NCBI GenBank assembly: GCA_002354005.1 | Contig: DEKS01000085.1 | Location: 21,680 to 42,152 of the forward strand | Length of the DNA stretch: 20,473 nucleotides | Direction of reading: 5' to 3' | Source of the DNA: Bacteroidales bacterium UBA2716 | Lineage (GTDB): Bacteria > Bacteroidota > Bacteroidia > Bacteroidales > UBA932 | Part shown: one piece after another, positions 12,948 through 20,175 of the stretch | Layout: each line of letters opens with the position of its first letter | Position numbering within the stretch: the stretch's first letter is position 1 | Position numbers and translations under genes: made by a program | The notes under the pieces: model-generated | Told to the model about the DNA's origin: nothing | Database searches by the model: none | Seen by the model: the letters and a program-made list of their open reading frames with translations, nothing else

Positions 12948-14761
12948 AGCCTGAAATTCCAGTTGAAGCCTAGGATGAGGAGGCGACGGTTCTGGTAAAT
13001 TTGCTCCACCCAGATTTCGTCTCCATAGACAGAGGTATACTGGTTCTTCTGCATGTGCTCCAGCAGGTCCTTGCCCTGGAAGTAGATGGTGAAGTTCTTG
13101 AACTTTTTCTGGACGCGGGCGTTCAGGGTCCAGTAGGCCGTCATCAAGGTGTGCAGGGTCATGGTGGGGCTCTTGTAGTTCATGTCGGCCCCGATGCTCC
13201 AGCCGCTGCCCAGTTTTAGCAGGAAGTTGCCCTGGATGCGCCATTCGTCGGTGTGCTGCTGTTTCTTCTCCAGCTCAGCTATACGGTAGGTGTGGGTGTA
13301 CTTGACGTTCAGCTTGGCGTCCACCCATTTCCCGGACCAGGAAAGCCAGGGGTTTAAGCCGCCCACGTGGCTGTTGGAGGAGTTCATCCAGGTGAATACC
13401 TTGTACTCCCGGCCGTCAATCTCTTCCTTGCGGAAGGTCTGGTCCACCTCGTTGAGTTTGCGGGTGTAGAAGATGGAGGCGCCGGCGGAGAACCGCTTCC
13501 AGGTGAACTTGTAGTCCGTGCTGAAAGTGGAGGAGGTGTTGGACTTGAGCTCCGTGTTACCGCGCCAGATTTGGTTGATGAAGGCGCCGGGGCGCTCGAA
13601 GGAACAGGTTTGCAGGTAGGTGGGGTGCTTCACCGTGCGGTCGTGGGACAGGCCCAGCTCATGGGACGGATGGATTTTCCACATGAGGGACGACTTGCCA
13701 ATTACATGCGGGACCACCGTGGTGGGGGTGTCCAGGTGTTTCTCGTTCTGCAGCTGGCGGACATAGACCTGCAGGCCATAGTCGGCTTTTACTTTCAAAG
13801 GGCCGAAGGTATAGTCTGCCGCGATGTAGGGCTCCGCCTGCAGGGTGAAGAAGAGGAATTCTTCCCGGATGCTGGTGGAGTCTCTCCAGGACCAGTTTTT
13901 CTCGGAGAGGGGATTGATCATGGTGGCGCCGCTGTTCTCGTCGTAGGTGTACTTGACGTTGACGCGGAGGCCGGGGTCCAGGATGAGTTTGTGCCGTGTC
14001 TTGAGAACCGTGTCCCGCAGATGGATGACGGCGTCGGTGGACAGGTTGCCGGAGAAGGGCGTGAGCCGGTATACCTTGGCCCACAGATTCAATTGGTTGG
14101 GGTCCGTGGCGTCCCAAATGTTGCTTCCTTTGGCGCCCAGCGTATTCCACTGGTTGTGTTTGTCGTCCGTCTTGAACTCCGCGGTGATGCTGCTTTGCAG
14201 GGTCCTGCGGCCAAAGGCATGGGAGGAATTGAAACCTGCCGTGTAGGTGAGACGCTTGCGCAGGGCCCATTCTTCCGTGTAATCTACGGTTTGGATGGCG
14301 GCGTTGCAGGTCTCTGCGTCGTTGCCGTCCACTTGATAGCGGATGTTGAGCCAGGCGCCGTATTTCTTCTGCGAGGCCGGCGTCCAGGTAAAATCGGTCC
14401 GGAAACCCAGGTCCAGGGGACGTGTGGCGTTGGCTTTGATGAGGGCGTGCAGGTTCAGGTCCTTGTCCTCCTTGCCGGTCTTGGCCTCCATGCGGTATCG
14501 TTCCGCCGTTTTGGGCTCATAGCTGCCTTTGAGCTTGGCGCTCCATTGGAATTTGGGGCTCTTGTAGCCAAAGCCCACGTTGCCTTCGCCCAGTCCATGG
14601 CCGATATAGGGGTTCTGGCCTTCCAGCAGTTCTCCCCGCAGGCTTTTCATCCAGCCTCCGCCGCCGGCCATGTCCACGTTTCCGTACCACTGCTGGGCAC
14701 GGGCCGTCCCGGCCGCCACCAGCAGCAGCGCAAGCACACAGATATGCCGAACCTTGTTCAT
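12944..14761 (-). CDS. Large outer-membrane beta-barrel protein, family not recognised
   Basis: A 605-residue protein with a signal peptide ending GTARAQ. It is rich in amphipathic strands (FQWSAKLKGSYEP, FSAGASIFYTRKLNEV, WVDAKLNVKYTHTYRIAEL, FTIYFQGKDLLEHM) and closes with LLILGFNWNFRL, typical of Bacteroidetes outer-membrane barrels. The C-terminal half resembles the barrel of the 'outer membrane beta-barrel family' relatives of TonB-dependent receptors, but no plug domain and no CarboxypepD-like domain is visible, so a transport role with TonB is doubtful. The start at 14761 begins the signal peptide and lies only 6 bases after a strong -7 box, suggesting a leaderless message. It converges with the small barrel gene, their stop codons interlocking in CTAA. 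Confidence 0.8.
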   Translation of the reverse strand: MNKVRHICVLALLLVAAGTARAQQWYGNVDMAGGGGWMKSLRGELLEGQNPYIGHGLGEGNVGFGYKSPKFQWSAKLKGSYEPKTAERYRMEAKTGKEDKDLNLHALIKANATRPLDLGFRTDFTWTPASQKKYGAWLNIRYQVDGNDAETCNAAIQTVDYTEEWALRKRLTYTAGFNSSHAFGRRTLQSSITAEFKTDDKHNQWNTLGAKGSNIWDATDPNQLNLWAKVYRLTPFSGNLSTDAVIHLRDTVLKTRHKLILDPGLRVNVKYTYDENSGATMINPLSEKNWSWRDSTSIREEFLFFTLQAEPYIAADYTFGPLKVKADYGLQVYVRQLQNEKHLDTPTTVVPHVIGKSSLMWKIHPSHELGLSHDRTVKHPTYLQTCSFERPGAFINQIWRGNTELKSNTSSTFSTDYKFTWKRFSAGASIFYTRKLNEVDQTFRKEEIDGREYKVFTWMNSSNSHVGGLNPWLSWSGKWVDAKLNVKYTHTYRIAELEKKQQHTDEWRIQGNFLLKLGSGWSIGADMNYKSPTMTLHTLMTAYWTLNARVQKKFKNFTIYFQGKDLLEHMQKNQYTSVYGDEIWVEQIYQNRRLLILGFNWNFRL

Positions 14762-14767
14762 AGAGTA

Positions 14768-14775
14768 CAAAGATA
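14768..14775 (-). promoter_or_regulatory. -7 promoter element abutting the large barrel gene
   Basis: TATCTTTG on the minus strand ends 6 bases before the ATG (TATCTTTG-TACTCT-ATG). Transcription would then start at or next to the initiation codon. Confidence 0.6.
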
Positions 14776-14846
14776 GTGATTTTCCGGGGATTTTTACCCT
14801 TCCCTGCTCCAAATCGCAGATTTGCAGGGCCCCTCCAGGTCCTGCG

Positions 14847-14874
14847 AAAAGAGGCCACCGTCTCCGGCGGCCTC
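14847..14874 (-). terminator. Intrinsic terminator downstream of the TerB-like gene
   Basis: On the minus strand GAGGCCGCC pairs with GGTGGCCTC (one G-U) followed by TTTT. It lies about 60 bases past the stop codon at 14934. The 172 bases between the two genes hold nothing else except the promoter element next to 14761. Confidence 0.7.
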
Positions 14875-14933
14875 CTGTACATAGACCTTCATCCCTATTC
14901 CCACCAGGAGTAGTACGGTGGAACAGGGCTTTC

Positions 14934-15824
14934 CTAGGCTTCCTTCAGGGTGCCCAGTTCCGTGAGCGCCGTTTCAAAGTAGCGGCGGGAAAGCTGGGGA
15001 TTCTCTTCGCCGGCAACCAGAATGCCGTTGTCCAGGGAATAGAGAATTTCGAGGAGGCGCTGGATGAAACTCTTGTAATTGAAGCCCATGAGGGTTTTGT
15101 CGTCGTTCTCAAGGACAAAGAGCACGGGGCCCCAGATGGTCTCTTCGGCAATCCGGCTTCCTACCCGGTTGGGCTTGGGGTCGGCCCAGTATTCCTTGGG
15201 GGCGAAGATCATGACCAGCTTCCAGCCGGCGGCAAGGCCCATTTCCTTGTTGATGGCATCCAGGGCCCTGGACCTTCTGAAGAACTGGAGGGACTCTGCG
15301 TCCTGGAACCAGGCGAACACCTTGTCCCGCACGTTGACCCCGCGGTCCCACTGCACATACTGGACGGCACCGTCGCAGATGTCCGCTTTCACGCGTTTGT
15401 AATTGACGGTGACGGCAGTCTGGCGCTCAAGACTGGCCTCGGTTTGGGCGCTGTCCGAGCTGCTTTCCAGGTTGTGGTCCGGAAGGCCGCATTTGTCCAT
15501 GATGTCCCAGTAGAGGCTCTTTTCGTTCTCTTCCAGGTTGCCGTCTGCCACGATGGTCTTCACAAAGAAATTGGACGTCCACTGCTTTTCCGTGGGGCCG
15601 AATGCGGCAATGCGCTTGAGGGCCTCCTGGGGCTGCATGTTCATGCCGTCATTGATGTACTCTTTGAGGAGATCTTGTTTGCCTTCAAAATTGTACTGGT
15701 CCGTAATGGACTTGACGATAGCTTCCATTTCGTCGTCCGTCACGTTTCCGTCCGCGTTGGCCAGGTGCACGGCCAGGCAGATGACGGAAGCAAGGTCTTC
15801 ATAAGATAGATTCAGTGTTGCCAT
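14934..15824 (-). CDS. TerB-like protein with an uncharacterised C-terminal domain
   Basis: A 296-residue protein without signal peptide, presumably cytoplasmic. Residues 8-115 are a helical TerB-like domain with two acidic motifs, LANADGNVTDDE (21-32) and IVADGNLEENE (91-101), the spacing expected for the paired ADG...E motifs of TerB/DUF533 proteins; these may bind metal. A Ser-rich linker (120-130) follows. Residues about 166-275 form a domain I do not recognise, with a core strand GPVLFVLENDDKTL (232-245). That domain aligns with residues 406-508 of the divergently transcribed Sel1-like protein next door. The start at 15824 was chosen over 15854, which would overlap the promoter. Regulation: -7 TATATTTG and -33 TTTG 21 bases apart, interleaved with the neighbour's promoter. 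Confidence 0.82.
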   Translation of the reverse strand: MATLNLSYEDLASVICLAVHLANADGNVTDDEMEAIVKSITDQYNFEGKQDLLKEYINDGMNMQPQEALKRIAAFGPTEKQWTSNFFVKTIVADGNLEENEKSLYWDIMDKCGLPDHNLESSSDSAQTEASLERQTAVTVNYKRVKADICDGAVQYVQWDRGVNVRDKVFAWFQDAESLQFFRRSRALDAINKEMGLAAGWKLVMIFAPKEYWADPKPNRVGSRIAEETIWGPVLFVLENDDKTLMGFNYKSFIQRLLEILYSLDNGILVAGEENPQLSRRYFETALTELGTLKEA

Positions 15825-15837
15825 AATGATGTGTGTT

Positions 15838-15874
15838 TTTGCAAATATAGTCAAAGTTTTGTATCTTCGGCAAA
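15838..15874. promoter_or_regulatory. Two interleaved divergent promoters
   Basis: Minus strand: TTTG (15871-15874), 21 bases, TATATTTG (15842-15849), driving the TerB-like gene. Plus strand: TTTG (15838-15841), 20 bases, TATCTTCG (15862-15869, one mismatch to TAnnTTTG), driving the Sel1-like gene. Each -33 element directly adjoins the -7 element of the opposite promoter, so two polymerases cannot bind at once. Confidence 0.7.
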
Positions 15875-15893
15875 ACTAACCGAATAATTATTT

Positions 15894-17867
15894 ATGCACG
15901 TCATGGCACAGACCTTCGACATCACCCCGGACCGCAATTTCCTGCAGCATTTCCTTACCGGCTGGCGCGTCAAAAGCCTTTCCCCGGAGATGGTGGAAAA
16001 ACTCAAGGCAAACAGCGAGACAGACCCTTATGCCGCCTATGGTTATGGCCGATGGCTGTCCATGGTGAACCCGGGCGGAGCGTGTCTCAAAGAGGCGGAG
16101 GCTCTTCTCACCTGGGCCGGCAGCAACGGTGTTCAGGACGCAAACGCCGCCCTCTCAGAAATGTATTTTGACGGTCGCACGGAGGCCGATAAAGCCCATC
16201 CCGGGATGCACGCCTACCTCATGGATTCCTCCTACAAGGCGGGCAGCGAACTGGCCCAGGCCATGACGCTGGAAAACACCCTTTACGGAGACTACGGATT
16301 CCCCAAGGACCCTGCCATGGTGGCCGATATCCTCCAAAAGCACATAGAGAAACACCCGGACTGTGATACCCTCTACTATGATTTGCTGGGCTTAGCGCTG
16401 AAAGATACAGACCCTGCGGCGGCAGAAAAGGCTTTGAAGGTAAGTATAGACCGCGGAGACAATGAGAGCTATTACTCGCTGGCTATGCTCTACGAATCGG
16501 CGGGAGACTGGGACCGCGCCTGCAAGGTAGCGGAAGAAGGCGCCCAAAAAGGGGCTGTAAACTGCCACCGCTTCAAGGCCGGGATGGAGCAGGACGCTTT
16601 CCTGGCACTGCCTCAGGAACAGCAGGAGGCGCTTCACCGGGAGATTGCTGAGGGACTGGACTATGCGATAGAACATCACGACCGTTTTGCCTGTTTCCTG
16701 AAAGGGTGTTGCCTCTATTTTGGCAACCTGGGGTATTCGGAAGATAGGGTCCTGGCGCTGGAACCGCTGGAGCGCGGCTGCCAGATGGGCCACTGCAGCT
16801 GTTTTTGGCTAAAAGCGAACATCCTTCGTGAGTTGGGGAGAAAAGGCGTCGCCAAGGCCAGTCTGCAGGCGGTACGCATGGGGGACAGGGAGCAGTTTAC
16901 CCTGGAACAGGTGGCCCGTGGATATGTCTCCGGAGAACTTTCCCAGTATACGGAAGAGATAGAACAGCTTTGGCTCAAGGAATACTTGAAGGTAAATCCC
17001 GAGGAAGAGAACGGGAAGGACAGCCTGGGCATCATTGCCGTGTATCCGCAGGGCTTTTATTACGCCATGGACGTGGAGGAAGACGGAGAACTGGACCTGG
17101 AAGCGCTCGCAGACAAAGTGGAGGCCCGCGGCTTTGACGTGGTGCATTATTCGTCCCTTCTCACGCGTATAACCAAAGCCCTCTCCCTGGAAGGCTGCCA
17201 TGTGGCCATGCTCGTGGACAAGGAGGGTTACATGAAGGACCTTCCGGACAACATGGCCGGCACCCTTATTTACGGCCAGGCGCAGGAGATTCGCGGCACC
17301 GTAGTCTTTGTGCTGGAAGACGACAAAAACTATACACTCCGGCCCATGAAGGGCCTCCAGCGGATGTATATGTTCATCCAGCTGCTTAACGCCGCTACCG
17401 ACGGGCTTGTCAGGCTGCCGTCATCGGAAGAGCTGGAGTCCATCGGCGCGGAGGACCCCGGCGGTTTTGAGGAGTACGACGATTTTGAAGAGAAGTACGA
17501 CGACCCCGACATCTTCGACGGCTATGAGCGGAATCCGGATCAGGAAATCGAGGAGGAGATCGAGGAGGATATGGTGAGCGTCGATACATCCGAAGATGCA
17601 GAGCCCAAAGAAATCACCGTTCCTGTAGACAAAGTCCTGGAGGGCATTGCGCAGTGCAACCTTTGCATCGACACTCTCCTTGTCACGCTTCCGAAAGATC
17701 CCAAGTACGGATTTATGTCAACGGAAGAACTTTTCTACAAGTTGAAGCTCATGGAGGCCATCGAGGAGAACATTGAGCAGCACGGCGGCTACATGATAGA
17801 CGAGTGGCAGTTTGTCGATGCCCGCCAAATCCCCATGGACATCCGCTCCCGCGTCCGGTTCCGGTAA
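15894..17867 (+). CDS. Sel1/TPR-like repeat protein with an uncharacterised C-terminal domain
   Basis: A 657-residue protein without signal peptide. Residues about 45-350 are helical repeats of Sel1/TPR type (AAYGYGRWLSMVNPGG, ESYYSLAMLYESAGDWDRAC, RFACFLKGCCLYFGNLG, ACEEGA-like turns), suited to protein binding. Residues about 376-508 form an alpha/beta domain with LGIIAVYPQGFYYAM and the strand GTVVFVLEDDKNYTL (468-482), which aligns with the C-terminal domain of the divergent TerB-like protein. A very acidic linker (about 516-570) and a final helical segment to 657 follow. Cysteines cluster at 267-303. The start may be 15894 (MHVMAQ) or 15903 (MAQTFD); nothing decides between them. It converges with the next gene with a 9-base gap. 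I do not recognise the function. Confidence 0.82.
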   Translation: MHVMAQTFDITPDRNFLQHFLTGWRVKSLSPEMVEKLKANSETDPYAAYGYGRWLSMVNPGGACLKEAEALLTWAGSNGVQDANAALSEMYFDGRTEADKAHPGMHAYLMDSSYKAGSELAQAMTLENTLYGDYGFPKDPAMVADILQKHIEKHPDCDTLYYDLLGLALKDTDPAAAEKALKVSIDRGDNESYYSLAMLYESAGDWDRACKVAEEGAQKGAVNCHRFKAGMEQDAFLALPQEQQEALHREIAEGLDYAIEHHDRFACFLKGCCLYFGNLGYSEDRVLALEPLERGCQMGHCSCFWLKANILRELGRKGVAKASLQAVRMGDREQFTLEQVARGYVSGELSQYTEEIEQLWLKEYLKVNPEEENGKDSLGIIAVYPQGFYYAMDVEEDGELDLEALADKVEARGFDVVHYSSLLTRITKALSLEGCHVAMLVDKEGYMKDLPDNMAGTLIYGQAQEIRGTVVFVLEDDKNYTLRPMKGLQRMYMFIQLLNAATDGLVRLPSSEELESIGAEDPGGFEEYDDFEEKYDDPDIFDGYERNPDQEIEEEIEEDMVSVDTSEDAEPKEITVPVDKVLEGIAQCNLCIDTLLVTLPKDPKYGFMSTEELFYKLKLMEAIEENIEQHGGYMIDEWQFVDARQIPMDIRSRVRFR

Positions 17868-17876
17868 TCTAAGGGA

Positions 17877-18539
17877 TTATTCCGCCCACTGGGAGAGCAT
17901 CTCCAGCGTTTTTTCTACCGTGCGGGGCATGGAATTGCCGGCCTGGAACCAGGCGTCAACGTCGGCCTTGCGGGAGGCGAAAATCTTGCGTAAAGACTTC
18001 TTTGTCAGGGGAAAAACTTCGCCGCCCTTATAGACGTGGATGGTTTCCGTGACTTCATACGGATATGCATCGTCGTCGTTGAGGTTGTAGGTGACACCGT
18101 CGGCATATAGGGTGCTGTACTCCTTGGTAGAACTGGTTTCCGACGTGCCGCCGTAGGCCGCCACTTTTCTGTCGCGGATAATATGCACTTTGCGGCATAG
18201 GGCCACGCCGACATCGGCTTTTAAAGGATATTGCCTGTAAAAGACGTCCTGAGAGCGGAGAAAAGACACGTTGCCAATGACCACCTTCAGGATATTGTCC
18301 TCTCCCGAAGACAGTTCTGTTCCGTTGTCGTCCAGGAAACGGAGGGTATTGTCCACGGCGCAGATATTCATTTTGCCCTGCGCCGGCATTTGACCGCGAA
18401 GGAAAACGTACCCCTGGTCGAAGCGGGGCATGAGGTAATATACGCTGTCCGGCATCCATTTGGGGGCCGATGACTGTGCCTGCAGGGCCCAAGGCAGACC
18501 TGCAGCCAGCAGCAGAAGGAAAGCAATTCGTTTGAGCAT
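17877..18539 (-). CDS. Secreted protein of unknown function
   Basis: A 220-residue protein with a type I signal peptide (MLKRIAFLLLLAAGLPWALQAQ). The mature part is mixed beta strands early (DSVYYLMPRFDQGYVFLRG, KMNICAVDNTLRFLD, NILKVVIGNVSFLR, VGVALCRKVHII) and a helical C-terminus (TKKSLRKIFASRKADVDAWF, PRTVEKTLEMLSQWAE). No catalytic motif or known domain is apparent. The pattern of a periplasmic beta domain ending in basic and aromatic helices recurs in Bacteroidetes hypothetical proteins. It has its own promoter with the -7 box 4 bases before the ATG, so the message is probably leaderless. Tail-to-tail with the Sel1-like gene. Confidence 0.75.
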   Translation of the reverse strand: MLKRIAFLLLLAAGLPWALQAQSSAPKWMPDSVYYLMPRFDQGYVFLRGQMPAQGKMNICAVDNTLRFLDDNGTELSSGEDNILKVVIGNVSFLRSQDVFYRQYPLKADVGVALCRKVHIIRDRKVAAYGGTSETSSTKEYSTLYADGVTYNLNDDDAYPYEVTETIHVYKGGEVFPLTKKSLRKIFASRKADVDAWFQAGNSMPRTVEKTLEMLSQWAE

Positions 18540-18543
18540 AGTG

Positions 18544-18575
18544 CAAAAATAAAGAAAGACGGGGAGAATTGCAAA
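18544..18575 (-). promoter_or_regulatory. Promoter of the secreted unknown protein
   Basis: TTTG (18572-18575), 20 bases, TATTTTTG (18544-18551) on the minus strand: full match to the Bacteroidetes consensus. Only 4 bases separate it from the ATG at 18539. Confidence 0.7.
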
Positions 18576-18638
18576 CTCCTGGCCGATAGCCGCGAACGGG
18601 GCTGGAACGCGAGCGATTGAATATCAACACATTAAGTG

Positions 18639-18740
18639 AACGGACGGGGTCAGGAATGGACTCCGTCCGTTACTGTATCGCGCTGTAAATCAAGCGCTTC
18701 TGTGCCATGCGGCATTGTCCAGCGCGTCTGGATGGGGCAC
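18639..18740. other. Intergenic region with several consecutive hairpins
   Basis: Between the secreted-protein promoter and the tRNA terminator there is no credible gene. Instead there are AACGGACGG/CCGTCCGTT (18639-18671, perfect 9+9), GCGCT/AGCGC (about 18680-18697), and GTGCC/GGCAC enclosing TCCA/TGGA (18702-18740). A 13-base stretch GTCCAGCGCGTCT (18717-18729) also occurs inside the tRNA-Leu (18827-18839). It could be an untranslated structured RNA ended by the neighbouring terminator, or decayed tRNA DNA. No promoter was found for it. Confidence 0.4.
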
Positions 18741-18742
18741 CA

Positions 18743-18773
18743 AAAAAAGCATCGCCGACGCGATGCTTTTTTC
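18743..18773. terminator. Strong bidirectional terminator after tRNA-Leu
   Basis: AGCATCGC-CGAC-GCGATGCT (8-bp perfect stem) with an A-run on the left and a T-run on the right, so it works on both strands. On the minus strand it lies directly after the tRNA 3' end. Confidence 0.88.
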
Positions 18774-18775
18774 TG

Positions 18776-18860
18776 TGCCCAGAGCGGGAATCGAACCCGC
18801 ACGATATTGCTATCACAGGATTTTGAGTCCAGCGCGTCTACCAATTCCGCCATCCGGGCA
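18776..18860 (-). tRNA. tRNA-Leu (anticodon CAA)
   Basis: An 85-nt class II tRNA on the minus strand: acceptor stem TGCCCGG/CTGGGCA, D-arm with GGCGGAATTGGTAGACGCGC, anticodon loop CTCAAAA giving CAA (18823-18825), a long variable arm characteristic of Leu, and the T-arm GGGTTCGATTCCC. The 3' CCA is not encoded. It reads UUG codons. A terminator follows at once. Confidence 0.96.
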
Positions 18861-18928
18861 AACGGGGTCTTTGGAAAGACAGGACTGCAAATTTAGAGTA
18901 ATTTCGGGGAACTGCCAAATTTTTCCGT

Positions 18929-18936
18929 TATCTTTG
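18929..18936 (+). promoter_or_regulatory. -7 promoter element abutting the esterase gene
   Basis: TATCTTTG-TAGTCT-ATG: the -7 box ends 6 bases before the start codon, as at 14761 (TATCTTTG-TACTCT-ATG). A clear TTTG at -33 is not seen. Confidence 0.55.
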
Positions 18937-18942
18937 TAGTCT

Positions 18943-20175
18943 ATGAAAAGAATTCTCTCATGGGGGATTGCGGCAGTGCTGGTTGTGGCCTGCGCGCCCC
19001 GCACAGAAACGGCAAGCGGCCACTCGGAGCCGGATTTAGGTTGGCTTTTCCTGGAAAAAGGTCCGTACACGTTGAGCACCCACGTAGATGCAGCCCCCGG
19101 CGAGGCGTCCTTCGTCCTGGTGAAGGATGTGTCGCTCATGGCTGCTACTCCGGACACGGTGCTGTGCAAGGTGGCCACCGTATCGGCCGACAGTACCCTT
19201 TGCGTGGAACTGGGGATGCTGGAGCCCGGTTTTTACCAGGTGCGCCTGCGGGACAGCCTCCGCTGGAACATTGGCGTGCGTCCGGACGCCGTGGTGAGCG
19301 CACCGGATGCCCCGGAGGACTTTGACGCCTTCTGGGAAACCACCTTCCAGGAACTGGCACAGGTGCCGCTGGAGCCTGAGTATAAGGAGCTTCCGGAATA
19401 TTCCAACGAGCTCCGTACCTGCTATGAGGTGCGCTATGCTTCCTGGGGCGGGGCCGTTTCCGGCGGTATCGTCTCCATTCCCAATGCGCCCGGCAAGTAT
19501 CCCGTGCAAATCATGTACATGGGCTACGGCGCAGAGCCGTATTATATGGATCCGAATGCTTATCCGGAACAGATCCAATTCCTGGTGAGCGTCCGGGACC
19601 AGGGCATCTTCAAGGCCGGGCAGGACCGCTGGATAGACCGGGGTATCGGCGCAAAAGAGACCTTTTATTATAGAGGTGCGTTCTGCGATGTAAAACGGGC
19701 GGTGGATTTTGCCGCCTCGCTGGACAAGGCCGATGTCACCCGCATGGCCGCCTGGGGCGAGAGCCAGGGTGGAGCATTCACGTTCCTGTCGGCCGCGGTA
19801 GACAGCCGCATCAAGGCCATTGCGCCGTCGGTGCCGTTCCTGGGGGATTACGAGGACTATGCCCGCATTGTCTGGTGGCCGGTGCACGAGGTCTTTGAGA
19901 CGGCCGATGCAGAGGGCATCTCCCGCGAGCAGCTCTTTGCCATGCTGCGCTACTTTGATATCAAGAACTTCGCCCCCAAGGTGAAGTGTCCGGTATATAT
20001 GAGTTTTGGTCTGCAGGACCCCACTTGCCCGCCGCATACCAATTTTGCCATTTATAACAACCTGGGAACCGGCGACAAACGCTTCCTTTGCGTGCCCACC
20101 TGCGGCCATGCCATGTGGCAGGAGCCGGTGTGGGAGCGCGAGCGCGCCGCCTTCCTCTCAGAGATGCTACAATGA
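18943..20175 (+). CDS. Acetyl xylan esterase (AXE1/CE7)-like lipoprotein
   Basis: A 410-residue lipoprotein: signal MKRILSWGIAAVLVVAC, lipidated Cys17. Residues about 30-118 look like a small beta-sandwich; residues about 125-410 are an alpha/beta hydrolase of the acetyl xylan esterase/cephalosporin-C deacetylase type. The catalytic triad is visible: Ser274 in AAWGESQGGAF, Asp359 in FGLQDPTCPP, and His389 in PTCGHAMW. The Gly-Gly-Ala segment SGGIVSIP and the DPNAYPEQ region also fit the family. CE7 enzymes remove acetyl groups from xylo-oligosaccharides and other small substrates. Its stop overlaps the aroB start (ATGA), so the two are translationally coupled although functionally unrelated. 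Confidence 0.9.
   Translation: MKRILSWGIAAVLVVACAPRTETASGHSEPDLGWLFLEKGPYTLSTHVDAAPGEASFVLVKDVSLMAATPDTVLCKVATVSADSTLCVELGMLEPGFYQVRLRDSLRWNIGVRPDAVVSAPDAPEDFDAFWETTFQELAQVPLEPEYKELPEYSNELRTCYEVRYASWGGAVSGGIVSIPNAPGKYPVQIMYMGYGAEPYYMDPNAYPEQIQFLVSVRDQGIFKAGQDRWIDRGIGAKETFYYRGAFCDVKRAVDFAASLDKADVTRMAAWGESQGGAFTFLSAAVDSRIKAIAPSVPFLGDYEDYARIVWWPVHEVFETADAEGISREQLFAMLRYFDIKNFAPKVKCPVYMSFGLQDPTCPPHTNFAIYNNLGTGDKRFLCVPTCGHAMWQEPVWERERAAFLSEMLQ

Noticed and set aside
18717..18839. Attachment-site duplication for an integrative element at tRNA-Leu
   Set aside because: The 13-base match lies in the D-arm/anticodon side rather than the tRNA 3' end, only about 110 bases separate the copies, and no integrase is in the window.
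18650..18853. Small minus-strand frame beginning MAELVDALDSKS
   Set aside because: It is a translation of the tRNA-Leu gene and its terminator, a well-known false protein at tRNA loci.
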